A stretch of 64,000 nt of DNA from Liopterus haemorrhoidalis (GCA_963971575.1 OZ020616.1:36932306-36996305), one strand, 5' to 3'. Numbered from the stretch's first letter, positions 38,301-47,600 are shown. Made by a program: numbers and translations. Notes: a model not told the origin generated them from the sequence alone.

Positions 38301-41300
38301 AGTGACCTTTTTTTTGCTCCGTCCCGCATTGCCTTCTTAAGAAAATGGTCACCCTAAATATGACCTATATATCCACATCCATTTCCTTTTTTTTTCACTT
38401 TTACTTTATTAATAATTACAATAATTAAAAACGGTTACATACGGGCTTTATATATAATTTGGATTTACAGGGTGAAATTGATACATTTATACACAAAAAT
38501 ATATTATTATTTATTTCTCGTACGTTTTCAGGTATGCCGTGTACTAAAACGAGAACAAAAATTAATTTGAAATACATAATTTTGTTTGTTTGGTATCCAC
38601 AACAATTGATAAGGCAGAAACCCTTATGTACGTCTATGTAATCAGCTGTTTTCTCGCGCAGGACTGATGACGTATTTTATGATGCTCTGGCATGAAGTTA
38701 TCCTGAACGTACTCTAGTAAATTTTATAAAATAATGTTTGCAAGGCGGCACAATAAAATCGCTGACGCTACGGCTCCCTATTATAATCATCCTGAGAAAA
38801 GCTTTTTGTGCAGCCACTTATTTTAGCAGCATATTACGTGTATGGAATTCTATTTTATATTAATTTTGTATTTCAAATGATTACGTTCTAGTGTTTTTTA
38901 TTAGTTCTGTGATTGTTTTTTTTTTTTACAAATTAGAAAGTAAAAAGATTAATAAAGCATGATGGAAGCAGTGATGAACACCTAAATTAATGATGAATTG
39001 AAATGAATATTTTTATTCAAAAACTAACATAAAAAAATGCAAAACTTACTTTAAGTGTCTGTTCAGTTCTTCAATATAGTTTTTCTGATCCAAAACTGTT
39101 GTCATGTTGTTTCCAGGTGCTTCTTCATTTGGATCACCAGTTATTTGGTTGGAAGATCGTAGATATAGTGAAAAATCTATTACACCTTGTGGGTAATCTA
39201 AATCTTCTTCCTGAAAAATTATAGATAAATAAAGAAAACAAGCTTTTTTAAATATCAGATACACTCATCGCTGATATTCAATATATTTAACAATGGGTAC
39301 GCTAAAAAAAAGATTTTTATGAATTGTTGATGTGGTCTGTGCCCAAAGTAAATGAACTATTTTTTTACTGCTTATCCTACTATCCAGTACGGAAGTATTT
39401 CAATATTATAACAACCGGTACGCACGTACAGGTGCGTGCTTTCTTAATATAATCTCTGCATACATCGATATACCGCATACACGGATATATCCGATGTCAA
39501 ATGACAACGTGGAACAAGACTGTCTATTCGTAGCATGAAAACGCGCCAAAAAATGTACGCTGGCTTTCAGAATACACATTTTCTCTAAAGTGGGGATAAT
39601 TTTACGTGTTTTTAAAAACGGGTACAGAAATTTTTAATATTTTAACAACGGGTACGCACGTACCTGTGTGAATCCGCTGAATATTACCCTTGTAAATACT
39701 TTTCTTAAACAATAGTTATTAGTCGTCAGTACCCCAAAACGTTCACAACTTATTGTTGTCAAATTTTCATCAAAGAAGCGCGAAAATAGAACATTTTTAC
39801 AGCGATGTAACAAAAACATTAAGACTCAGTATTATAAACGCTTTTTAAAAGTTAGTAGCGTATTAAATATATTAAACTAGGACCAAAAGACCAGGACCTA
39901 AAGGTAACAGGGACTGACAACGAACCGAAAACGGAAAATAAAATAGAACCTGTATTTTATTTTTTTCTTGTTAAAAATAACGAAGCTGATAATATTGAAT
40001 ACCAGTTTAACTTAATATTCTTCAGTTTATAGATATATATAAATATGATGAGAGAATTACACATTATTTTCTATCTTACTGTAAGCTTTGTTTTATTTCG
40101 AAAAATAAAATTTTATGGTACGGTTTATTGTTGTTTATATTTTTAACTATACTCTATCTCAGAAAGACTGATAGTAATAAATCATTTGGTCAGGAAGTTA
40201 CCAGTGGCATGCACATTTTAAACACGTTTAAATTGGTTTTGTGTATTTCTATATTACTATTTATCATTTTATTAAACGCACGCCTGTGACCATATTTATC
40301 ATATCATTAAACACACCCCTGTGACCATATTTTTCTTTAAAATTTTGGGGTCAAATTTTTATGATCTATTGTGTTTAACCCTAGTTCGTATTCCCATATA
40401 ATATGTGCGGCACACTCGGTTGTTTTTAACAATATTTCGTTTCGAACTATTCATATTTTGTCGCTTTTGTTTTGCCGCTTATGTGTGAAAAAACAATAAC
40501 TTTTTACAAATAATAAATTTTATTACTATCAGTCTTTCTAAGATAGAGTATAGCGAGAGTACCCGTGCTTGGCTACGGCATTTCACTACTTTAAATCCAA
40601 GAAAGTAGAATATAACGCTCACAACGTTAAAGTTAAATATATAAATCGATAGGTATAGAGGCCGTTCATTTTCGAAACAACAGAATGAGTCATCAAATCG
40701 ACGCGAACTTCAACTATTTTACCAGTGGCGGTCCACACTGTTTTTACTTACATATGTATTTTAGCTACTTTCAAGGCTAACTTACCAAAATCTCACTCAC
40801 AGAAATGTAATAGTTCTGAAAAGAACTGGTTGTTTTTACACAGTTTTAATAAAATAAGGAAACACAAACAAGGTACCAAACAAACAGCTGACTAATAAAA
40901 TAATAAGTAATACACAACGCGACTGCTTTGCGTGCGCGCAGACGCAGTAAGCTCTCAGTCAAAAACTCGTTTCTATGTAGTGTGTTGTTTCGAAAATGTA
41001 CGGCCATAGGCGCCCGCAGAAATTATTCCGGGGGGGGGGTAAAACCAAAACATAGATATAGATGTCATATTCGAACAATGCTTTCCACGTGGCGGGTCTG
41101 GGAACGATCCCCGCTGAGGATAAACATTTATTTTCTAATAATGTATTGAATAGTTGATAGTTTTACTTGGTGAAACTCGAATATAGGTAACCGGTTATTA
41201 ACTGAATTGCGGTAATATTACCGAAACTGCAGTCAGCATGTTCAATAAAACAGTTTGTGAAACTTTACCAAGCAATTCATTTAATAACCGATTTCTTTAT

Positions 41301-44300
41301 AGTTAAAAATGTGTTCTCTATAGTTAAAAATCATCGATTTAGTAAATAAGAACTATCCTGGCTAATAGTCAAAGTTGCTAAAGCAAAAATAAAAAAAAAA
41401 CAATAGTTTTTTTTATGAATTTTATATTTAAATAATATAATTTTTTTTTTCTAAGATACGAATTGGTAATTTGTTCCGAAATCCAGGGGGGCGGGCAACA
41501 GACCCATCATGCCCCCCTTGCGGGCGCCTATGTGTACGGCCTATAGTAATTTTAAGTACCGTTAGGCAATGGAGAATAAACGTGCCACAAGTGCCATCTC
41601 TTGACAAATTCCACTCTTCATTCCATTCTTGACAACTCTTAACATATCTGCATTTTGGACTTCTGTTTACTCTGTGATTATTAATCTTTGATGTATAGTG
41701 TTAAGTACATTATGATTCTACGTGAAATAGTATAATTTAAGGTAAGATATATAGTAATGAATGCCAAAACATTCAAAAGAAGTTAGTTGCGCTGCAAAAA
41801 AAAAAAAAAACGTCTGAGCGTAGAGCTGAAAACGATAGAACGGATGAATTTTCCGGTGAGAGCTGAGTACGTACCATAATAACGGTAATTTCACTAACCT
41901 TATCTCTTCTTTTTATAACAAGTGCACAAATCGAGCTTTTGTCACACACTCTAAGTCACCAAAACTACCCTTAATTAAACTAAATTTATAAAACTGATAA
42001 AAAACTAATAAAATAAATTTAATTTTGAAAAAATAACAGAAAGTTTAAAGTAAATTTCACCTTTTAATAATAATAAAGCATACTAACAAATTACAGTAGT
42101 ATATATGCGTGTAATATTTAATATGTGAATGCTATACAAATTTAAATATGTTCGTGTCAGCGGAAACTTTACTATTTGCAACACAGGCAATTTACTTGAA
42201 TCGACTTTGAAGTTTAATGTATTAAAGATGCACAGCTTGCATGAATTATTCAATAAACTGAAATTAAGGTCAAATGATTTCTTAATAATTTAACTCGGGG
42301 TTAATGATATACAGGAGTAACACTATTAGTACTTGGTTAATTGTAAATTAATTTTAAATTTCCTTCAGAAAATTAATGGAAGACTGCTGTGGCTGGTATA
42401 TAAAATTGCAGAGCTGCTCGCTCTCTTTATTTACTTAATTTATTAATTAAAAACCGATACTACTATCGTGCATCGAATGAAAAATAAATACAGGTAGAAC
42501 TCTATATACGCCGCAGTTTCGTTCCTAGGAGAACTGACGTAAAATGAACCTAACTTAAAGTGAGGGTATAGGGTTAGGTTCCAAGTAAATAAACAATAGA
42601 CATAAATAGTATCTATAACGCTATTTTATTTGACTTAGTACTCGTTGGCTCGTACTTAACTTCTGTAGTTTGCTGAGCAGATTGTTTGATTTTATCTATA
42701 TAAGTGAGAAGCAAAAACAAAATTAATTACTGATTTTAGCTGTCCCGCGCGGGACAATCTATTTTTGTTCAAAAAGCGGGACGTCCCGCGAAATTCGGGA
42801 CGTCTGGCAACCCTGGTAGTAACAGATGAAGGCAGTAAATTCATTATTCTGCAGACATCAGGACGTTTTTCCTCATTTTCCATTCGTCTAATAACTACCA
42901 CCTTCTTCTCAAGGGAGATAGAAGTTCTAGCTCTTTTAGGTCCATCTTTAGTTAATATTTCCTTTCTCCTTTTCTCAGACATGGTATTTGTTTTACTGTA
43001 CCCTTTTTTATAGAAACACCTATTGTATAGAAACAAATAAACTAATTTAATTACGAATAACTAAACCAGATATACGCCAGACGTGCAGAAGGACACTTAT
43101 ACGCGATGACACTGGAACACTGACCAGTCTAGTTGTCGCGCTACTTTACCGATTAGATCGGGGAATCCCAGGCGTACGATAGTTAAATGAGCGCAGGCGT
43201 AAAAGTAAATCGGTGTATATCGAACCGGCGCATATCGAGTTCTACCTGTAATTTATCTCTAAGTTATAACATACATTAAGTCGATGTGCTTCACCCATTG
43301 GCAGTTATATTTGCTATTGAGAAGTAAGACGCTCGAATAAGCAGAAATTAAATTTTTCAAAAATAACACTTTCTTCATTTATCCACCCATAAAGAGGTGT
43401 TTTTGATACCTTACTCAAAATTTAAAAATCTTTTTTCGTTAAATACAAATTTGTTTATATTTTTTAGGCAATTTGGTTTTAAAGTATTATCTTGTATTAT
43501 TCATATATGCGGGTCAAAGAGTTGTACAGGCAAGCTAAATTTAAACTCTCTAGATCTAGCCGTTTCGCCACAACCATGTCGAATACACAGACAGGCACAT
43601 GAGTGATAGCAGAAGGGTGTTTTGTTATACTTATAAAACACTAGAAACGATAATAGCTATTTGTATTACACGTTATGGAATGAGCGGCTTTTTTACACCA
43701 GACATGAGAATTGGAACATGAGCGTAGCGAGTGTTTCAACATGTCGTGTGTAAAAAATCTGCCATTTCGTAACGCACGATACATACGGCTTATTGTAATT
43801 TCGTCGAAAAATTTATAAAATAATCATAAATCAAAAGTTTTCATAATACATTTCCCTGGGAAGTGACCGACATCTGAGAGTTTGTTACCATGGTAAACAG
43901 TTCTGTCAGTAATATAAATAAGTTTTAACAATAAAACATTTATTCGTTTTCTTCATTTTCTAACTAGTTATGCATACCAAATTTTAATTATCTAGGTTCA
44001 GACGTTTGGTCACAATTTCTGTGAACGACGTTTAAAAGTTTCGGCTCCGAAACCCTAAAAATAAGGACAATCTACTGTAAATTTTATAAGAATAGTTAAC
44101 TGATTTAGCTTCGGTTGCAGGTCTGAGTTTATAATCAACAAAATATGTCTGGCAAACATCAAAAGAAGCAGCAAATGTCTAATGTCTAAACTTTCTAACG
44201 TTCTGTGTTGCTATAAAAATAACAGGTGCAATATTGTTTATTTAATTGTCTAAATACCTTGCTAAATACCCTATTAGAACACTTAAAATACCAGGTCTTA

Positions 44301-47075
44301 ATATAATAAAAGTTCATTAAACTGTACCTTAACACAGAGATTGCAGTCTATTACATTCAAACCCACAAGAAGTCCAATAATGACGATAGCTTCATCACTC
44401 AGCATCAGGGCATCTGGTTCGAAATATTCAACCAGAGCTTCATCCTTATGATCTATTAGTACTTTCAAATAATCAGCCAGCTTCTTCTGCATAAGTGCAA
44501 GTCTAAGCCAAGCTCTGGCGCGACCCATATGTGTTCGCACGGTCGGTAAATCACGAACACTTGCTGTAATATCTTGAGCTTCAGTAGCATATTTTTCCAC
44601 CATTTGTAGGATGTCCCATAGTTCTTTTTTAGGACCGAGAAGACCCTTTAGACAAAACATTAATATCAAAGAAATATACAACTAATATTTTATAGCTTCA
44701 TACTCCCGCCCATATGGAATGTTTCTCTTAATTCAGATCTACATTGTGAAATTGTTAATTAAAGATCAGCGATGATAAAAATGTTCGCTTCGTGCTGAAT
44801 TTAAGACCTAATTAAAAGTATGTAGTGAAAGCATTTCATATTAATGTTATATGCATGTCTTGTAGATATTTAATTACTACTAACAATAATAAACATGAAT
44901 AATAAGGAAAGTAACATTGTCTGAAACAATAAATATCCTGATTATGAGATAGCATACATTAGCACCAATTAACGAGCGCTGAAACTACAATATAAATGTA
45001 TGGAAGGAAGAACTTCGAAAGAAAATTATAAAAATCAATGCAGGTAAAACAAAATTCATGTTGGTAGATAACATCAAGAGGTAAAGGTGAGAGTAGGGTT
45101 GGTTCTAGACAGGAAGCAGAAGAGGTGCCCGGAAGCACCCGGAATCTAAGCAGAGTCGTAAGCTGAAGATATGAATAATAAATATTACAAAGGGTGCACC
45201 GGTACATTTGCTACGGGGCACACAAGTAGAGATGGCAATTAAATTTAATTAATCGATTAATTGATCATTTGATTAATCGATATGTTATAATCGATTTTCG
45301 ATTAAATTGGTAGAAAATAATCGATTATGAAATAAGAAAACATATACACTCACCGTATAAACAAATATTTTTTGTTGCTAATTAAACAGGCTGTAATAAT
45401 AAATAATGCTCCTTTAAACGAAGACTATATAATAACACATATTAAATACGCAAGTTTTAACACAAATAACTCATTATTAAAATAAAATTTTGCTATTAGT
45501 TACCCATCTTAGAGATTTCTAAACCCCAGCAAGTCTTTTTTTTGTGCAATGAATTTAAAATGTGGCTGGAAGACGTTGTACGAGCTACGCTATTATATGA
45601 ATATGGCCGCAGTATTGGAATATCGCTGGTGTTTTGGATGTACGAGGGACATTCGATAATTAAAGAAACAAATTGATGTGAAAAAAAAAAAAACGGTTTG
45701 TAGGAGGAGTTTGGTACTTTCATGACTTTAAGTTGGCAATACTGGGATGAGCTGAGAACACCTGATAGATAAAAATTGTTTTGTTTATAACCTCAAAATT
45801 GCATTTAACGATGGCGTATCCGCTTGAAGTTTCCACATTAGTTGAACAACGTTCAGTGATCCGGTTTTTGCTTTCTGAAGGTGAAAAACCGGCTAAAATC
45901 TTTTCTCGAATGATTTTACAGTATGGTGAAAATTGTATGAATCGCGGAAATTTTTATAAGTTGGTAGAACAGTTCAAAAATGGTCGAACCTCAGTGACTG
46001 ACGAACAACGTCCTAGCCGGCCAGTTGAAGTGTCAAGTCCTTCGCTTGAAACCCGCATTGACGACATTATTCGTGAAGACCGACGTATTATTGTTGAAGA
46101 CATAGCAAAAAAAGTTGCAGTAAGTGTTGGCACAGTTCATCACTTTATCATTGACAAGCTCATGTACAGCAAAACAAGTGCAAGGTGGGTCCCGAAAGAG
46201 TTAACGTAACAACACAAGAAAACAAGACTCAAAGTGTGTACAGACTTGAAAGAACTTTTCTAAACAAGATTTTAACGTGTGTTGAAACTTGGTTTCACCA
46301 TTTTGAATCAGAATCCAAAAGAAAAAGCATCGAATGGAAGCACACCAGCTCACCTGTCCGAAATAAATTCAGAACGCAAGGATCAATGGGAACAAGTCTG
46401 TACAAGTTTTAGTCAAAGAAAAATGTATGAATAATAGACAAAAATTGTGTAATGAACAACAGGCTGAAATTAACATCGTTAAATTTTTGTAAGCTATTGT
46501 CTCTAGGAACCGATACAAATAGACCGGGAGGAGCTCATGACAGTTTATGGTCTCCAATTTAATACAGCATGCCTTTTGGAGGAGAGAATATTTACCCTAT
46601 GACAACAAAGAAAGTAAGGTACTAAACCCCTGTACGTAGGCAAAGGCAATTTTTGAAAGGCGTCTCAGAATGGGACGATCAGTTATCTCAGTGGCAGTGA
46701 TTTTATTCAGATAAAGTTACTGCTGCTGTAAATAATTTGGTATAACAACTTGGCAGGAGAAACCAAAAACAGACGGGAATTAAGGTGACGTTGTTATAAA
46801 TGGGGACTTATATCCAAATGTACAAATGGTCTGTAGAGAACAAGAGAAAAAACCTCAGTTATACAGATTACTTTTAGAATAAAATTATAATATTACCTTT
46901 TTGGGTCTGAGACCGTGTCGTAATACATGCTCCAGAACTATGAAGAAGTGCTGCAATGGCATGTGATCAGAGTCCAGCATTCGGCCAAATCGAAGTGATT
47001 GTTCTATGAGTTCCTTCACCACCAGTTTGCTGATGTTCACCAAGTTGCTGCGCTCGATAACTACTGGATCTCGAG
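17176..47075 (-). CDS. RUFY-type RUN and FYVE domain protein (5' end not found)
   Basis: Nine exons join in phase on the minus strand (47075-46897, 44645-44328, 39210-39050, 32885-32603, 31914-31774, 25929-25832, 22124-21908, 19769-19545, 17316-17176) to about 587 residues. The order is RUN domain (~1-170), coiled coil (~215-510) and a C-terminal FYVE zinc finger. Length and order match vertebrate RUFY1/RUFY2 (about 600 residues or more), endosomal adaptors that bind PI3P through FYVE and small GTPases (Rab4, Rab14, Rap2) or motors through RUN and coiled-coil regions. Known family roles are endosome recycling and lysosome positioning. The first exon listed begins with a split codon after a good acceptor, so at least one upstream coding exon is missing; in human RUFY2 the corresponding leader is only a few residues. 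The introns are full of transposons. Invertebrates usually have one RUFY gene, so no vertebrate paralogue number is assigned. Confidence 0.9.
18392..18540. mobile_element. Short MITE 'TTCTGTAA...TTACAGAA', copy 1
   Basis: About 150 bp with inverted ends and an internal tagtaacgttact palindrome. It is about 90% like 48390-48549 by eye. Confidence 0.8.
18600..19015 (+). pseudogene. mariner transposase C-terminal fragment
   Basis: The frame encodes [18 protein letters not shown], then [13 protein letters not shown] (second catalytic Asp), then [20 protein letters not shown] (third Asp region). This is the C-terminal half of a mariner transposase. In active mariners a residue (usually Ser) sits between LAP and the third Asp; it is missing here, shortening the DD34D spacing. 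The N-terminal half and terminal repeats are absent, and the end of the frame runs into hAT sequence. Confidence 0.8.
19545..19769 (-). CDS. RUFY exon i: last coiled coil and FYVE start
   Basis: 75 codons in phase: [40 protein letters not shown], then WAQD, the WxxD motif of FYVE domains. NCKIC (first zinc pair) follows and the exon ends MTRRR, the start of the basic R(R/K)HHCRxCG patch. Donor gtaata. Confidence 0.92.
19861..20165 (+). pseudogene. Degraded RTE-like 3' end
   Basis: Broken frames read [14 protein letters not shown] and MLANVMMAT, recalling the C-terminal region of RTE-type reverse transcriptases ('H..HvlR...' and 'miAn...'). It ends in the A/G-rich tail (aaaagaagaaaaagaag) such elements carry. 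Confidence 0.5.
20438..20845 (-). mobile_element. tRNA-derived SINE
   Basis: On the minus strand a tRNA-like head contains gatcccgggttcgaatcccg, whose core ggttcgaatcc is a perfect pol III B box. It is followed by an unrelated ~200-bp body and a catcatcat-type tail at 20438 (read gatgatgatg on the minus strand). A body-only partial copy is at 47203-47340. It is not a tRNA gene: no cloverleaf or acceptor stem can be closed. Confidence 0.75.
21171..21450 (+). repeat. Fragment with a 65-bp tandem duplication
   Basis: A short frame ([20 protein letters not shown]) resembles the helix-turn-helix region of insect DDE-type transposon proteins, but only loosely. The segment from tacataaagtgttaaaagaa to ccgcctatt is repeated immediately (about 21320-21384 and 21385-21450). 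Confidence 0.5.
21908..22124 (-). CDS. RUFY exon h: coiled coil
   Basis: One base plus 72 codons: [20 protein letters not shown], then [20 protein letters not shown] and a tail [20 protein letters not shown]. Long unbroken heptads. Acceptor ttattag, donor gtaagt. Confidence 0.9.
23109..23352. repeat. Direct tandem duplication, ~125-bp unit
   Basis: gcgcgaggaattatcttc starts both units (23109 and 23234). The second differs by a few substitutions and a small insertion (taatgaaggacc). Confidence 0.9.
23954..24198. mobile_element. hAT MITE
   Basis: The right end gttgccaacccctg is the classic hAT terminus; the left end is a weaker match (cattggcaatc). Flanks tcttaaac and tcttaaat form an 8-bp duplication with one mismatch. 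The flanking sequence itself recurs near 15520. Confidence 0.75.
25832..25929 (-). CDS. RUFY exon g: coiled coil (main path)
   Basis: 32 codons plus two bases: [32 protein letters not shown], then AA completed by G of the next exon to Lys. Acceptor catttgcag, donor gtaggt. Phase agrees with both neighbours. It is homologous to the start of the exon at 29572-29940. Confidence 0.9.
25930..28375. other. RUFY intron e-g, right part
   Basis: 26860-27080 is unusually GC-rich (gcgcgcagccagtacggg, cgtccgcggccgcg) compared with the rest. 27520-27760 and 27860-28110 are two diverged direct copies of a ~250-bp repeat (aagtttgrtttrcayc, gtgttca, aatcttttc). No exon is seen. Confidence 0.45.
28376..29077. 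mobile_element. Long-arm MITE (fold-back), ~190-bp inverted ends
   Basis: Arms 28376-28567 and 28885-29077 are near-perfect inverted copies beginning atcttcttactggagttggt. The ~320-bp centre is AT-rich and non-coding. It lies in the RUFY intron between the alternative terminal exon and exon g. Confidence 0.85.
29572..29940 (-). CDS. RUFY alternative terminal exon (FYVE-less isoform)
   Basis: A good acceptor (tgcttttag) opens a phase-0 frame of 122 codons plus TAA. It begins [20 protein letters not shown] and continues [17 protein letters not shown]. The main-path exon at 25832 begins [20 protein letters not shown], so the first ~32 residues are homologous and the two look like a duplicated exon. 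After that, this copy has no convincing donor and runs on in a Lys/Thr/Asn/Pro-rich hydrophilic tail ending STDQTNQ. Joined to exons a-e it would give about 483 residues with RUN domain and coiled coil but no FYVE finger, similar in design to the short RUFY3 (RIPX) form of vertebrates. A minus-strand ATTAAA at 29385-29390 could serve its 3' end. A pseudo-exon is the alternative, but an open coding-like frame this long argues against it. Confidence 0.75.
   Translation of the reverse strand, partial: ECEMELTQKGEMVSRLQAKASQIGKILNNLEKYNHLLAKEPSKTTHRKPATNNLSIKPLPERVANKINSTCSKLNQNESPKTDIPVAGSENVEQIATKSTKTETEINKNPEKDGDSTDQTNQ
30775..31164. mobile_element. TIR element 'GTTCAACATAAG' family, copy 2
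   Basis: The ends agagttcgttcaacataa / ttatgttgaacaaagtct are inverted. Internal segments match 6108-6758 in reverse and 37816-38715. Confidence 0.7.
31774..31914 (-). CDS. RUFY exon e: coiled coil, KTEME block
   Basis: 47 codons, phase 0 at both ends: [20 protein letters not shown], then [20 protein letters not shown] and YKKLQ. This is one of the best conserved coiled-coil blocks of RUFY proteins. It can join in phase either to the exon at 25832-25929 or to the alternative terminal exon at 29572-29940. Confidence 0.92.
32111..32434 (-). pseudogene. PIF/Harbinger transposase N-terminal fragment
   Basis: The frame begins [20 protein letters not shown] and continues [13 protein letters not shown], the 'W....l..R...G.f..L..EL...D' start of insect Harbinger transposases. 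It then loses similarity, so the catalytic domain is gone. It lies in the RUFY intron between exons d and e. Confidence 0.6.
32603..32885 (-). CDS. RUFY exon d: first coiled coil
   Basis: One base completing the split codon plus 94 codons, with heptad-rich sequence ([53 protein letters not shown]). The EKELELQ-like end is a fixed landmark before the next RUFY exon. Acceptor gattcag, donor gtacgg. Confidence 0.9.
33023..33380. mobile_element. CAGTCTG-family MITE copy d
   Basis: ttaagcggaactaaatggaa at the left and ctagttccggttaaatgttt at the right match the family; the terminal cagtctg parts have decayed. Confidence 0.75.
33537..34590. mobile_element. TIR element with (CTGT)n and ends AGGGTTTTGTAGGTAT
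   Basis: Left agggttttgtaggtat is mirrored by right atacctgcaaaaccct. A ctgt microsatellite at 33581-33610 is followed by a conserved block (ggctaaacctagagagttga aatttggca) that recurs near 1725 and, reversed, near 43540. A B-box-like gttcgaatcctgtc at 34160 suggests a SINE fragment inside. No transposase is seen. Confidence 0.6.
34591..36010. other. RUFY intron c-d, AT-rich part
   Basis: No exon is seen. The motif ccctgaaatagggtggagaac near 35463 belongs to the repeat also seen near 1310 and 5550. Confidence 0.4.
36173..36764. mobile_element. MITE with ~80-bp inverted ends
   Basis: ataccgggtgaattatttaa at the left is mirrored at the right. The arms (36173-36255 and 36682-36764) match almost base for base. 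A SINE insertion occupies the centre. Confidence 0.85.
36420..36620 (+). mobile_element. tRNA-derived SINE, second family
   Basis: tggcgtagtggttagtg (A-box-like) and gggttcgaatcccgg (B box) are spaced as in tRNA genes. They are flanked by a direct repeat, ccttagtagctaag plus ccaaaaa (about 36426-36448 and 36597-36617). The tail is an A/T-rich run. It is nested in the MITE at 36173-36764. Confidence 0.7.
37020..37702. mobile_element. MITE with ends TGGGTCATGTTCATAAT
   Basis: tgggtcatgttcataat at the left and atatgaacatggccca at the right are inverted and followed inward by ttttactaaat / atttagtaaaa. Non-coding, ~680 bp. Confidence 0.75.
37816..38715. mobile_element. TIR element 'GTTCAACATAAG' family, copy 3
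   Basis: agagtacgttcaagttaac and gttatcctgaacgtactct bound ~900 bp. The internal phrase ggtatccacaacaattg and the ttctcgcgcag segment are shared with copies 1 and 2. A hAT MITE (38182-38356) is inserted within it. The open frame at 37991 is low-complexity. Confidence 0.75.
38182..38356. mobile_element. hAT MITE 'TAGGGTGACCAT' copy 2, no tandem repeats
   Basis: taggatgaccattcgtcccg ... atggtcaccct plus A, flanked by the perfect 8-bp duplication aatatgac (38174-38181 and 38357-38364). It lacks the 63-bp repeat block of copies 1 and 3. Confidence 0.9.
39050..39210 (-). CDS. RUFY exon c: linker after RUN domain
   Basis: Starts [18 protein letters not shown] and ends [14 protein letters not shown] across the splice. 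This is the conserved segment between the RUN domain and the first coiled coil. Acceptor atttttcag, donor gtaagt; it ends two bases into a codon, completed by the next exon. Confidence 0.92.
39211..40147. other. RUFY intron b-c, left part
   Basis: Contains repeated phrases (aacgggtacgcacgtac near 39415 and 39650) of an unclassified repeat. No exon is supported. Confidence 0.4.
40148..40552. mobile_element. MITE with ends TATACTCTATCT
   Basis: tatactctatctcagaaag and ctttctaagatagagtata are inverted over ~34 bp. Inside, a ~45-bp unit with cctgtgaccatatttatcat-like sequence is repeated in tandem. Confidence 0.8.
41006..41533. mobile_element. hAT-like MITE with ends ATAGGCGCCCGC
   Basis: ataggcgcccgcagaa and gcgggcgcctatgt are inverted, and the flanks carry the perfect 8-bp direct repeat gtacggcc (40998-41005 and 41534-41541). 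It includes long G-runs (ggggggggggt at 41030). Non-coding. Confidence 0.8.
42491..43248 (-). mobile_element. Tigger (pogo-type) element copy 2
   Basis: caggtagaactctatatacg and its inverted end are flanked by TA. It is the reverse-oriented sister of 10876-13206 and shows what that copy looked like before the hAT insertion. A hAT MITE-like segment with 'gggacgtcccgc' palindromes replaces the middle of its coding part (about 42700-42815). Confidence 0.85.
42692..43036 (-). pseudogene. Tigger helix-turn-helix fragment, copy 2
   Basis: The frame contains [20 protein letters not shown] followed by [20 protein letters not shown], as in copy 1 but in the other orientation. After PSSVTT it runs into inserted sequence ([13 protein letters not shown]), which is the hAT MITE read as protein. 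No catalytic domain. Confidence 0.75.
43260..44327. other. RUFY intron b-c, right part
   Basis: 43520-43600 matches, in reverse, the repeat block at 33600-33680 (cggctagatctagagagttt). Nothing coding is seen. Confidence 0.4.
44328..44645 (-). CDS. RUFY exon b: core of RUN domain
   Basis: 106 codons, phase 0 at both ends (acceptor gtctaaag, donor gtacag). It contains [40 protein letters not shown] and [18 protein letters not shown], the most conserved RUN-domain blocks of the RUFY family. No disruption is seen. Confidence 0.93.
44960..45240 (+). pseudogene. Short RTE-like fragment
   Basis: Broken frames give [20 protein letters not shown], recalling the RT region 'W...L....m.iN..KTk.M' of RTE-type elements. 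45235-45330 then holds an atcgattaat-rich repeat. Confidence 0.4.
45645..46412 (+). pseudogene. Broken mariner element in first RUFY intron
   Basis: A mariner-type terminal sequence (tacgagggacattcgataat) precedes the frame starting at 45811 ([20 protein letters not shown]). That frame carries the helix-turn-helix region to [10 protein letters not shown] at 46209. After a frameshift, 46185-46412 continues (TRTFLNK-like, then [20 protein letters not shown]). Where active mariners have VDETW, this copy reads CVETW, so the first catalytic Asp is lost. The C-terminal half and the right terminal repeat are missing. Confidence 0.8.
46413..46896. other. RUFY intron a-b, right part, nothing recognised
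   Basis: No repeat boundary or exon is visible. Confidence 0.4.
46897..47075 (-). CDS. RUFY exon a: start of RUN domain
   Basis: The acceptor ttgtattag precedes a split codon and [20 protein letters not shown]; the exon ends HGLRPKK before donor gtaata. This is the first half of the RUN domain, with the ERxNLxxxxKLxxKxLIE pattern of RUFY proteins. It ends in phase 0. The residue created by the split codon depends on the unseen upstream exon. Confidence 0.9.
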
Positions 47076-47202
47076 CTAATACAAAAAAAGAAATTCATTA
47101 ACAAAATGATAACCAAGTAATCAAATTTTTATAAAACTGTTCGGAGTTGTAAAGTATTTCATAATACTCATAAAATATTGTGGCAGTATAAACGATATTA
47201 TT

Positions 47203-47340
47203 ATTATTGGTCCATAAAAGTCTCAGTAGACTCACCGAGCCATAGTCCTGATCACTACCGTACTTGGGGCACTCTTCATTCAGAGAAAGTGAAGATCTAG
47301 ATTTAAAACTTCCAAGGTGACCCAATTCTGCTTGGTATTT
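47203..47340 (-). mobile_element. SINE body fragment
   Basis: tctcagtagactcaccgagc ... caaggtgaccca matches 20470-20590, the body of the SINE at 20438-20845, without its tRNA head. Confidence 0.65.
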
Positions 47341-47529
47341 ATATTATTAGCTTTAAAATAGGAGCCAGAATTTAAGCTATAGGTCAGTCTAAGCTGAGGT
47401 TACTCGACACCTGTCAAATCTTCTTGAAGGTATAACAGATTTGTTTACAAATTTTGCCTTATGGTATTTTCGCTAGTTGCGCAGTGAATTTATGCGCTTA
47501 TAGATTTTTTTTAGGTCATCACTTTATAT

Positions 47530-47600
47530 TCTGGAGGTGAGGACCTCTTTTTTGCCATCACTTTGTATTTTGAAAATGAGGTCCTTTTTACCGACCGCCA
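47530..47600. repeat. Stray copies of the hAT MITE tandem unit
   Basis: tctggaggtgaggacctctt and tttgaaaatgaggtcctttt resemble two decayed units of the 63-bp repeat inside the hAT MITEs at 9225 and 61016. Confidence 0.5.
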
